A stretch of DNA of 6,636 bases from Methylobacter sp. (GCA_028714995.1 JAQTLI010000164.1:1-6636), one strand, 5' to 3'; positions 1 to 5,804 are shown, numbered from the stretch's first letter. The notes: generated by a model from the sequence alone, not told the origin. Translations and numbers: made by a program.

Positions 1-599
1 CTGGACCATCAAACAGAAGCTGATGCAGGTGATGAAGGAACGCGATGATAGCAAGCTGCTATCCGGCATTATCCAACTGGATGACGTGTATTGGGGCGGT
101 GAACACCGAGGAGGTAAACGTGGTCGACTCCCCCAACAAAACACCCTTTGTGGCGGCTGTGTCAGTCAGCGGAAAGGGGCGTCCTATCGCCATGAACATG
201 AATGTAGTCAACGGATTCCGCTCCAAAGAAATCGCTCGCTGGGCTAAGCGCCATCTTAGCGCCGATAGTTACGTGGTCTCGGACGGACTGGCCTGCTTTG
301 CCGCTGTTACAGATGCAGGATGCCAACACACCTGCATCGTAACCGGTGGAGGCCCTGAATGTATCTCACTGGTGGCCTTTACTTGGGTCAACACGATGAT
401 AGGCAATGTCAAAAGGTCGATTAACGGCGTGTATCACGCTATCAATCACAAACACCTCCCACGCTATTTGGCAGAGTTTTGTTATCGCTTCAATCGGCGG
501 TTTGTTCTTGAGGATATGCTACCCCGCCTATGTTATGTTGCAGCCAGAACGCCACCTATGCCTATGCGGTTGCTGAAGATGGCTGAGGTTCATGGGTAA
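1..599 (+). pseudogene. IS1595-family (ISXO2-like) transposase, 5'-truncated by window edge and frameshifted
   Basis: This is the C-terminal two thirds of a DDE-type transposase that would cut and rejoin IS ends. Frame 2, from base 2, reads WTIKQKLMQVMKERD...IIQLDDVYWGGEHRGGKRGR. The match then continues in frame 3 from about base 129 (SPNKTPFVAAVSVSGKGRP) to the stop at 597-599. Family landmarks seen are LDD (first catalytic Asp), VVSDGLACF (second Asp), WVNTMIGNVK (the Asn and Lys of the DDN-K version in this family), and the C-terminal block HLPRYLAEFCYRFNRRF...RTPPMP. The two frames are offset by a net +1 (one base gained or two lost) around a CTCCCCC run at 128-134, so no single frame gives a full enzyme. 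It is probably dead, unless slippage on the C run restores it. The right IS end should lie between 600 and about 660, but I could not identify a terminal repeat. The family call is firm; the subgroup is less so. Confidence 0.88.
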
Positions 600-665
600 T
601 CAGTTAGACTTATGTCATTCTTTTAATTATAGGGAGATAAGAAGAATTTAAAGTAGTAAGTTAGG

Positions 666-712
666 GACTTTTAATGCGATGATCGCGCGTTCGAATCGCG
701 CACGACACATCA
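666..712 (+). other. 3'-half tRNA-Lys(UUU) remnant, probable integration attachment site
   Basis: From the anticodon loop (GACTTTTAAT at 666-675) to a CCA-like TCA at 710-712, this stretch aligns without gaps to the 3' half of the E. coli-type tRNA-Lys(UUU). It keeps an intact T-arm: stem GCGCG at 685-689, loop TTCGAAT at 690-696, stem CGCGC at 697-701. The acceptor strand ACGACAC follows at 702-708. No D-arm or 5' acceptor strand exists upstream, and the anticodon stem no longer pairs, so it is not a working tRNA gene. tRNA 3' halves are classic targets of tyrosine recombinases, and an integrase gene converges on this site 68 bp away. I infer an att scar, or the junction between two stacked elements. 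The tRNA identity rests on memory of the E. coli sequence. Confidence 0.68.
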
Positions 713-729
713 TCAAAGCAGTTATAAAT

Positions 730-764
730 AAAGCAGTTAGCCTTAGTTTTTGACTGCTTTTTTT
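730..764 (+). terminator. Stem-loop terminator between att scar and integrase
   Basis: Arms AAAGCAGT (730-737) and ACTGCTTT (753-760) pair over a 15-nt loop. On the plus strand the stem is followed by further T residues to 764, as expected for a Rho-independent terminator. It lies 16 bp beyond the stop of the minus-strand integrase, so it could also stop that transcript. The sequence AAAGCAGTTA at 715-724 repeats the left arm (730-739) and offers an alternative pairing. Confidence 0.6.
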
Positions 765-779
765 ATGTCCAAAAATTGC

Positions 780-1802
780 TTACGCGAGATTTACGCGACT
801 TAGCTTTTCAACCGCCTCGTGTAATCCAGCAATTTCAGCACGACAGTAGTGATCAGTGATCCTACTGGATGTGTGCCCTAGCAAGTCTTGCCGATTCTCA
901 AAACTCACTTCAGCCGCTCGTAGCCGTCGCCCAAAAGTATGGCGTAGATCGTGAACACGGCATTGTGTCAGTTCTGCCCGTTCACGCGCTTTACACCACG
1001 CATGCCCGTTAATACGCAGCACTGGGTTACCTTTATACGTAAAGACATATTCTTCGTGCTTACCGCGCTGTGCATCAATGATGGCTTTAGCGGTACTATT
1101 GAGAGGAATAATCCTATCTTCACCATTTTTGGTTCGCTCACCAAGCAACGTAAAGATGTTTAATTCACGATTCTCTTCGTTCCATCGGAGTCGGGTTATT
1201 TCAGATTCTCGACACCCCGTGTTGAGCGCAAAAATGACCATATTGCGTAAATGCTCAGGTAGTTCAGCAATCAACCGCTGCTGCTCCTGCTCATTAATAG
1301 GGTAGGGCTTACGGTTATTGAGTTTTAGCAACTGAATCAGAGGACTTTCCTGTAACCAAGAATTCCCAAACTCATCTCGCCACAATCGAGAAGCCAACGT
1401 CAACACGCGACTGATTATCGCCAAATCGCGATTGATGGTGCCATTTTTGATCCCCGCATTTTTTCGATCAGCAATAAACGTTTCTAACGTACCCATGTGT
1501 ATGCGTTCCAGTGGCAAATCACCAATGTAGGGCATTACTGCCTTAAGCGTGACAGCATCTCGATCAAGGCTTTTCTTCTGTTCATCCTTGAGATATTTAG
1601 TAGCTGCTTCAATGAAGGTGTATGACTTTCTTTCACCATAGATTAGCTGCCCCCTAAATTCCGTAATGCGTTGCGCTAAATAGCGTTCCGCTTCTTCGAG
1701 ATCACTCGATCCAGTGCTTTCGTAAAGTCGCTTTCCCTTGATGACTTTGTTGATGTGCCAGATGTCGTTCCTCTTTGTAAGACCCGGTGTTTTTTTAGAC
1801 AT
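780..1802 (-). CDS. Tyrosine recombinase / phage-type site-specific integrase
   Basis: This is a 340-residue integrase that would insert or excise a mobile element by site-specific strand exchange through a covalent tyrosine-DNA bond. The N-terminal 60 residues, with a basic stretch KRNDIWHINKVIKGKR, resemble the arm-binding region. About 61-150 is the SAM-like core-binding domain, and about 165-330 the catalytic domain. All catalytic residues are present: Arg198 (TGCRESEI), Lys225 (ERTKNGEDR), His284 and Arg287 (VHDLRHTFG), His310 (LLGHTSS) and Tyr319 (ITDHY). Length is typical and the frame is intact, so it is probably active. I start at ATG 1802 rather than the in-frame ATG at 1823, because GGAG lies 8 nt before it. 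The gene points toward the tRNA-Lys remnant, the usual geometry of an integrase next to its att site. Two palindromic repeats lie 74-121 bp upstream of the start and may bind the integrase or a regulator. Confidence 0.93.
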   Translation of the reverse strand: MSKKTPGLTKRNDIWHINKVIKGKRLYESTGSSDLEEAERYLAQRITEFRGQLIYGERKSYTFIEAATKYLKDEQKKSLDRDAVTLKAVMPYIGDLPLERIHMGTLETFIADRKNAGIKNGTINRDLAIISRVLTLASRLWRDEFGNSWLQESPLIQLLKLNNRKPYPINEQEQQRLIAELPEHLRNMVIFALNTGCRESEITRLRWNEENRELNIFTLLGERTKNGEDRIIPLNSTAKAIIDAQRGKHEEYVFTYKGNPVLRINGHAWCKARERAELTQCRVHDLRHTFGRRLRAAEVSFENRQDLLGHTSSRITDHYCRAEIAGLHEAVEKLSRVNLA

Positions 1803-1810
1803 GGTACTTT

Positions 1811-1814
1811 CTCC
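1811..1814 (-). promoter_or_regulatory. Shine-Dalgarno GGAG that decides the integrase start
   Basis: On the minus strand GGAG is followed by AAAGTACC and then ATG, an 8-nt spacing. This favours the start at 1802 over the ATG at 1823, seven codons upstream, which has no comparable ribosome site. Confidence 0.65.
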
Positions 1815-1875
1815 AGTTTGCATATGCCGGGTCTGCCTACGCGACTCTTATAGTCGTCTACCTGTCAAAAAGAGT

Positions 1876-1923
1876 GCAAAATTTGCCAGTTTTATAATAA
1901 AAAAGCGGCAAAGTTTGCCAGTT
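1876..1923. promoter_or_regulatory. Paired palindromic operator- or arm-site-like repeats flanking a perfect TATAAT
   Basis: GCAAAATTTGCCAGTT (1876-1891) and GCAAAGTTTGCCAGTT (1908-1923) are direct repeats differing at one base. Each is itself a palindrome: GCAAA-A-TTTGC centred at 1881, and GGCAAA-G-TTTGCC centred at 1913. The centres are 32 bp apart, about three helical turns, so a protein could bind both on one DNA face. Between them TATAAT (1893-1898) is a perfect plus-strand -10 hexamer, though I see no good -35 at 17 bp. Known parallels are repressor operators and integrase arm-type sites near int genes; which applies here is inference. Confidence 0.55.
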
Positions 1924-1945
1924 ATTAATCACTATCTTATTGTTT

Positions 1946-2242
1946 TTATGCATACGCTGTTTTTCTTAACTGGAAAAACGGCGCTGAATAGTGGTAAATT
2001 TTGGACGCTTTTTTACAGAGTGTCGGATTAGGCGTAGTTGTGGGACAGCTACCAGAACATAAGAACATATCAAGCACTGCTTGCAGCGCGGGCACCTTGA
2101 GTTGGTTGTACTGCATATAATATCGATGCTCTTCTGCATCGGAGAAGCGTTTTAGAGTATGCATGTTGGCGCCAGTTAAAAATTGACCAACTTCATGGCC
2201 TGATTCCGGGTTTAGATTTACCAACGAACTGACAAGATTCAT
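1946..2242 (-). CDS. Orphan hypothetical reading frame, possibly a gene remnant
   Basis: An ATG at 2242 opens a frame of about 98 residues. The middle, GHEVGQFLTGANMHTLKRFSDAEEHRYYMQYNQLKVPALQAVLDMFLC, has a plausible protein composition, but I do not recognise any family. The frame could instead begin at a TTG at 2269. Its ribosome site is poor: an AGG abuts the ATG with no spacer. The last 20 or so codons run into a copy of a dispersed repeat at 1970-2013, so the natural C-terminus was probably replaced. There is no signal peptide or membrane segment. It is best regarded as a decayed or chimeric gene, or as chance. Its stop lies about 140 bp from the integrase start, on the same strand. Confidence 0.28.
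   Translation of the reverse strand: MNLVSSLVNLNPESGHEVGQFLTGANMHTLKRFSDAEEHRYYMQYNQLKVPALQAVLDMFLCSGSCPTTTPNPTLCKKASKIYHYSAPFFQLRKTAYA
1970..2013 (+). repeat. Dispersed repeat, copy C (right-hand segment only)
   Basis: This stretch resembles 5756-5800. Both start CTGGAAAA, share GCGCT and AATAGTGG, and continue AAAT-TTG-A-GC followed by a T-rich tail. About three quarters of positions match with one gap. The left-hand GTGGGTC segment seen at 5581 and 6394 is absent here. Such partial copies are typical of a worn multicopy intergenic repeat. Confidence 0.45.
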
Positions 2243-2437
2243 CCTGTGAATTTGTAGGTTTAGAATCAAAACGCTTGATCAAATTTTAATCCTTACGGGT
2301 TATCAATTTTCAACTGGCACAAACACCGACCTAGCACCGTCGAAAAATTGATTCGAGAAATCCAAAGAGTTGAATATCTCGATCTTTTCAGTTTGCTATA
2401 TCTTCGGTGCTAATTTGTGGGTATAAGTTAATCAAAT

Positions 2438-2465
2438 TTGACATTTTCTTAAAAGAAAAAATAAT
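2438..2465 (+). promoter_or_regulatory. Candidate sigma-70 promoter with palindrome in the spacer
   Basis: A perfect TTGACA (2438-2443) is followed after 16 bp by AATAAT (2460-2465), which matches the -10 consensus at five of six positions. The spacer holds an interrupted palindrome, TTTTCTT-AA-AAGAAAA (2444-2459), placed where a bound repressor would block polymerase. It reads toward the lipoprotein at 2587 with a leader of about 115 nt. The rest of 2270-2586 shows no gene. Confidence 0.5.
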
Positions 2466-2542
2466 TTCGTTTAGGCTATCCAACCATAACAATAGTGCGA
2501 CAACAAAATGAAACCACGAAATGGAAAACCCTGGAAGCGCTT

Positions 2543-2548
2543 TATAAT
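2543..2548 (+). promoter_or_regulatory. Consensus -10 hexamer close to the lipoprotein gene
   Basis: TATAAT lies 38 bp before the ATG at 2587. It would give a short leader of about 30 nt. No recognisable -35 stands at 16-18 bp upstream, so it is either an activator-dependent second promoter or a chance match. Confidence 0.35.
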
Positions 2549-2586
2549 AAATTCATATTGTTCACTTTATAGGTAGTGAAGTTTAA

Positions 2587-3765
2587 ATGCATTTTTTCCG
2601 TTATGTCACATTAATTCTCCTCTCTCAGGGTTTGTCTGGTTGTCTCTCGCCTTTGGCACTTGACAATATGTCTCTGGCTTATAACGAAGCCACAGCCAAT
2701 GACATTTCGAAACAACTGCTTCTTAACATCGCCAGAGCTCAGCATAATGAACCCATCCATTTTTCCGGTATCTCCAATATTGCTGCGACCTTGAATTTCC
2801 AAGCCAATATCGGTGCTACTCCAGCACTTACCGGCAGTAACGGTTCGGCGTTAATGCCTATTATTGGCGCTGGTGCCGCAGAGAACCCTACCATCAGCAT
2901 TGTTCCCATGCAGGGTGAGGAATTCACCAAGCGCTTGTTGACGCCGATGACAGAGGGCAAACTGGCCCTACTTCTGCGGCAAAACGTAGAAGTGGACCTG
3001 TTGCTACGACTTGCAGTACTGGAATTCCGTACCCGAAAAAACGGCCGGGAAGAGGTTTATCATAACCGCCCTAGAAATAGGGATACCTATACCTTGTTTC
3101 GGCGCATGGTTCTGCATTTGTCTTCTATCCAGGATCGTGACCAGCTTTATTTCGAACCTCTGATATTTGAACAGCACTGGAGCTTGCCCATCAATAGTAT
3201 GACCCCCAATGGTTTCCAGGCTTTGGAAAAGGAATATACGATCACCCTGGATCAACAACAAGGCGTTTATCGACTCGGCAAGCGAACTGTTGGGCGCATG
3301 ATTATAACTAATTACGATCCATCCCTATTGTCCGAAACTGAGCGCCACCGACTTAACGACGAGACAGAATTAAATGCCCCCAACGACTTGCTGGTAGATA
3401 TCCGCCCCGGCTATCCCGGTGGAGAATATCCCCTGCATGGTAAGTTCAGGCTTAGAAGTTTTAGCAATATTCTTTATTTTATTGGTCGAACGCTTTCCAC
3501 CGAGCCAGAAGGCGACATCAGCAAGGACCAACGCACACCGGGTGTCTTAGATAATCCACCATTCACTTTAGCAATCACGGAAACCGACAGTAATCCATCG
3601 GACACGGACTTATCGGTGAAATACAAGGACAGATATTATTCCGTCTATTCAGCCCCGGGCTATCCGTGGAATAAAAACGCCTTCCGGGTGCTCTCGCAGA
3701 TGTTTCAGATGACTATGACGGAACTTCCTAAAGTTGCAGCACCTAGCATCACGATTTCAAAATGA
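2587..3765 (+). CDS. Conserved hypothetical outer-membrane lipoprotein
   Basis: This is a 392-residue protein with a type II (lipoprotein) signal peptide: a short hydrophobic stretch at residues 6-16, then lipobox LSGC with the lipidated Cys19. Leu at +2 argues for sorting to the outer membrane. The mature protein has a conserved-looking N-terminal block (NEATANDISKQLLLNIARAQHNEPIHFSGIS, 33-63). A Gly/Ala-rich section follows, then NPTISIVPMQGEEFTKRLLTPM (100-121), a charged middle, and a C-terminal block SFSNILYFIGRTL (291-303) ending VLSQMFQMTM...APSITISK. I have a general impression that similar unnamed lipoproteins exist in proteobacteria, but I know no named domain or function. There are no further transmembrane segments or catalytic motifs. 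It stands alone, with its own promoter region upstream and IS debris downstream. The ribosome site is weak (GAAG a few bases before ATG). Its base composition is more balanced than that of the AT-rich gene at 4259. Confidence 0.85.
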   Translation: MHFFRYVTLILLSQGLSGCLSPLALDNMSLAYNEATANDISKQLLLNIARAQHNEPIHFSGISNIAATLNFQANIGATPALTGSNGSALMPIIGAGAAENPTISIVPMQGEEFTKRLLTPMTEGKLALLLRQNVEVDLLLRLAVLEFRTRKNGREEVYHNRPRNRDTYTLFRRMVLHLSSIQDRDQLYFEPLIFEQHWSLPINSMTPNGFQALEKEYTITLDQQQGVYRLGKRTVGRMIITNYDPSLLSETERHRLNDETELNAPNDLLVDIRPGYPGGEYPLHGKFRLRSFSNILYFIGRTLSTEPEGDISKDQRTPGVLDNPPFTLAITETDSNPSDTDLSVKYKDRYYSVYSAPGYPWNKNAFRVLSQMFQMTMTELPKVAAPSITISK

Positions 3766-3879
3766 CTTTCCTGAAATATAAGTAATTTAGACGCCAGATT
3801 TATCTGATCAGGCAAGTGTTGATCTCTGGGATTACTGATCGTCCTATTCCGGCCCAAACTGTGCAATAATTTAAAACAA

Positions 3880-4154
3880 GGGTGTAAATAATTCCGGTGT
3901 AAGCGCTTATTTTCAATGCAGTAGAATTTTCCTTCAGGAGGAATGAAAATGAGCGACATCATCAAAAATCCAATTTTAATTTCAGCAATTCAAGATTTGG
4001 CCGGGGGTATTAAGCCTGAGGCTAATTTATCTTCGCTAACCAGACAGAGAGCTACTTAAAATTACGGTAGAAGCCTCACTCAATACTGAAATGGAGGCTC
4101 ATCCGGGCTATCCTAAGTATTCACCGGCAGGCCATTATTCTGGCAATAGATCGT
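3880..4154 (+). mobile_element. Left-end fragment of an IS256-family insertion sequence
   Basis: GGGTGTAAATAATTCC at 3880-3895, followed by GGTGTAAG, looks like the terminal inverted repeat of IS256-family elements, which commonly contain GTGTAAA. A transposase start follows 69 bp inside, the usual spacing. Homology ends at about 4154, so roughly three quarters or more of the element, including its right end, is missing. The break coincides with the start of a separate inverted-repeat structure at 4155. The flank at 3766-3879 shows no gene. Confidence 0.62.
3949..4153 (+). pseudogene. IS256-family (mutator-type) transposase, N-terminal remnant with frameshift
   Basis: ATG 3949 has a near-ideal ribosome site (AGGAGG, 8 nt before the start). 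Frame 1 encodes 36 residues, MSDIIKNPILISAIQDL...LSSLTRQRAT, to a stop at 4057-4059. The protein continues in frame 2 from 4052: LLKITVEASLNTEMEAHPGY, then PKYSPAGHYSGNRS. This matches the conserved IS256 N-terminal pattern (LLK..LE.AL..E...HLGY.K..PAG..SGNSRNG). The net +1 shift falls in a CAGACAGAGAG run at about 4041-4050. Everything after SGNRS (4153), including the whole catalytic domain, is lost. The 36-residue product with its strong ribosome site could still be translated, but I see no reason to give it a function. Confidence 0.72.
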
Positions 4155-4230
4155 TTTGTCTAATGTTGGGTAGTTTTGAAGCACTGTAAGCCTCGTCAAT
4201 GCAAGGGCTAGGTTTTGAACATTAGACAAA
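4155..4230. repeat. 13-bp perfect inverted repeat with 50-bp interior
   Basis: TTTGTCTAATGTT (4155-4167) is exactly reversed and complemented at 4218-4230 (AACATTAGACAAA). The left arm starts one base after IS256 homology stops, and the right arm ends 28 bp before the decarboxylase start codon. It could be a small inserted element, a recombination site (GTCTAAT...ATTAGAC resembles attC outer boxes but lacks the G of the core), or a large operator or hairpin in the leader of the next gene. The interior also carries GTTTTGAA twice. Confidence 0.6.
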
Positions 4231-4258
4231 TGGGTTCATTTTGGCCGAGGAACAATAA

Positions 4259-5431
4259 ATGTTTAATAAATCATTGGCAGAAAGAAAAGTTTTACGGTTC
4301 ACCATCCTATGGGTAACCTTATTCTTATGTATTTTTAGTTTCAATAATTCATACGCCTTTACTGAAGAAACTAAATCAAACATCAAGCATCAACCAATAG
4401 TTGAAAAACTAATAACTATTTTGGAAACAAATCGAGATTTGAAAGATGTCGTTGAAAAATCGATAGAAAATACAAAACGATTTGAAAAACCGGCATTGCC
4501 CTCCTATTACGCTTTTTTAGATAAAATGATTACAGCAATTCCTAATGCTGAAAACTGGCTTCCCATGCGCTTGGATTTTTACTTCGTAATTGCAAGCTCT
4601 CCCGACAACAAGCTCAAAAGCGATGCAACCTTTCAAAAATGGGTTCGTGAATTTGTGAATAGCCTGGGAAGTTTTCTTGATACAACGGAATCAGCAAAAG
4701 GATTGGAGTCTTTTTGGAAAGACCCTGCCTATAAACTTAATGATTATGTAATAGATCCAAGTGGATGGCTTACTTTCAATCAATTCTTCGCTAGGCACAT
4801 AAAGCCTGGAAAAAGACCTATTGACGGGCGAAATGATAACAGGGTTATTGTTTTTCCAGCCGACAGCGTTTTTAAAGGGCGGTGGCAAATTGACCAGAAT
4901 TCAGAAGTAACTGTAAAAGGACTAAAATGGAACGTCCTTAATCTTTTAGACGGTAGCCCTTATCAGGAACGATTTAAAGGTGGCATATTTACTCACAGCT
5001 ATCTTTGCCCATATGATTATCATCGCTTTCATATTCCTGTAAGTGGAGTTATCAAAGAAATTAGAAAAGTTACCGGAAAAGTTGTTCTCGATGTTTACAA
5101 AAAAGAAGATGGCAATCTTGCAGTTGTAGATGGTGATATTGGTTATCAATTCACCCAGGAACGCGGCTTGGTTATTATTGATTCACCCATTGGGCTGGTA
5201 GCAATGATACCGGTCGGAATGGGATTTGTTTCTTCAGTTAATTTTACGGCAGACGAAGGCGAGAAGCTCGTTAAAGGAGAGGAATTGGGATACTTTGCCG
5301 TTGGCGGTTCAGATATAATCCTTCTGTTCGAGGCAAGTTCCAAAGTGCAATTTTCTGCTGAAACAGGCATTCATTATCAGCAGGGGAATAAGATGGCCAT
5401 AGCTAAAAAGCAAAGAACGCGATCAAAGTAA
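4259..5431 (+). CDS. Phosphatidylserine decarboxylase-family protein with signal peptide (PsiD-like architecture)
   Basis: This 390-residue enzyme belongs to the self-cleaving pyruvoyl decarboxylases. Residues 1-33 look like a Sec signal peptide (basic KSLAERKVLR, hydrophobic TILWVTLFLCIFSF, cleavage after SYA). About 80-160 resembles the N-terminal extension of PsiD-like decarboxylases (FLDKMITAIPNAENWLPMRLDFYF). The catalytic part starts at about 170 with LTFNQFFARHIKPGKRPI. It has FPAD (Asp202), PYDYHRFHIPVSG (His255, His258) and C-terminal GYFAVGGSD, where cleavage before Ser351 would create the pyruvoyl group. The usual G-S-T is G-S-D here. Known members decarboxylate phosphatidylserine or, in PsiD, tryptophan; the substrate here is uncertain. 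An exported location is unusual for this family. A GAGG lies 8 nt before ATG. The gene is clearly more AT-rich than the lipoprotein at 2587, which suggests transfer. It is flanked by an inverted repeat and an attC-like structure. Confidence 0.88.
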   Translation: MFNKSLAERKVLRFTILWVTLFLCIFSFNNSYAFTEETKSNIKHQPIVEKLITILETNRDLKDVVEKSIENTKRFEKPALPSYYAFLDKMITAIPNAENWLPMRLDFYFVIASSPDNKLKSDATFQKWVREFVNSLGSFLDTTESAKGLESFWKDPAYKLNDYVIDPSGWLTFNQFFARHIKPGKRPIDGRNDNRVIVFPADSVFKGRWQIDQNSEVTVKGLKWNVLNLLDGSPYQERFKGGIFTHSYLCPYDYHRFHIPVSGVIKEIRKVTGKVVLDVYKKEDGNLAVVDGDIGYQFTQERGLVIIDSPIGLVAMIPVGMGFVSSVNFTADEGEKLVKGEELGYFAVGGSDIILLFEASSKVQFSAETGIHYQQGNKMAIAKKQRTRSK

Positions 5432-5439
5432 GGTTATAC

Positions 5440-5493
5440 GCCTAACCCAACGGAGCTTCTCTATCGCTCAGCCCGTTGAGCTTTACGTTAACC
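5440..5493 (+). other. Weak attC-like (integron recombination site) structure
   Basis: GCCTAAC (5440-5446) fits the R'' pattern RYYYAAC. GTTAACC (5487-5493) fits GTTRRRY at six of seven positions. Inside, CAACGG (5448-5453) pairs with CCGTTG (5473-5478), like the L'' and L' arms. It follows the decarboxylase stop by 8 bp, where an attC of a gene cassette would lie. Against it: the total of 54 nt is slightly short, the outer boxes pair only partly, and no integron integrase is present. There is no T run, so it is not a clear terminator. Confidence 0.28.
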
Positions 5494-5575
5494 ATGACTA
5501 GACATTTCGATACGGGCTGTCCAATGTTTTGACCGTTAATTTAAAGATTATCTTGCATTAAAAATAATTTTGACT

Positions 5576-5804
5576 GACCGCTGTGGGTCGAGCTCGGCCT
5601 TTCGCGAATGCCGCAGTGCGGCCCAAAGCGGTCTATCAACAATTTCTATTGAAGGTCTGATGAAAGTTTGAAAACAGTCATTCAACGTGCCGCTAACCGG
5701 CGCAACATCAGGAGCGTCCGGTTGAGCGGCTGGTATGTGCATTTGACACTTTATCCTGGAAAACTCAGCGCTCAATAGTGGCAAATATTGAAAGCCGTTT
5801 TCCA
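5576..5804 (+). repeat. Dispersed structured repeat, copy A (longest copy)
   Basis: This gene-free stretch holds a compound repeat. GACCGCT (5576-5582) and AGCGGTC (5627-5633) enclose a segment that recurs at 6394-6436 with 38 of 43 positions equal. Within it GCCGCA-G-TGCGGC is a tight palindrome. A long hairpin follows at 5689-5730. The right part (5756-5800) recurs in worn form at 1970-2013. The minus-strand reading frame across this area (5548-5826) is therefore not credited as a gene. The remaining bases of 5494-5871 hold nothing I recognise. Confidence 0.65.
5689..5730. repeat. GC-rich 12-bp hairpin with single bulge
   Basis: GCCGCTAACCGG (5689-5700) pairs with CCGGTTGAGCGGC (5718-5730) over a 17-nt loop. 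The only irregularity is one unpaired G on the right arm. It is the strongest foldback in the window. It lacks a T tail, so it is not a standard terminator. A bulged stem of this type recalls REP-like or recombination-site hairpins, but no assignment is justified. Confidence 0.6.

Noticed and set aside
951..1305. Two plus-strand frames inside the integrase
   Set aside because: Antisense shadows of a gene with complete catalytic motifs.
1847..1868. TTGACA and TATAAG on the minus strand as an integrase promoter
   Set aside because: The hexamers are individually good, but only 10 bp separate them, so they cannot form one sigma-70 promoter.
1738..2031. 97-residue plus-strand reading frame
   Set aside because: It overlaps the integrase start and the operator-like repeats, and its product resembles no protein; judged a chance frame.
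3949..4059. 36-residue small protein with a strong ribosome site as a novel gene
   Set aside because: Its sequence continues in the next frame as IS256 transposase, so it is best explained as the truncated start of that gene.
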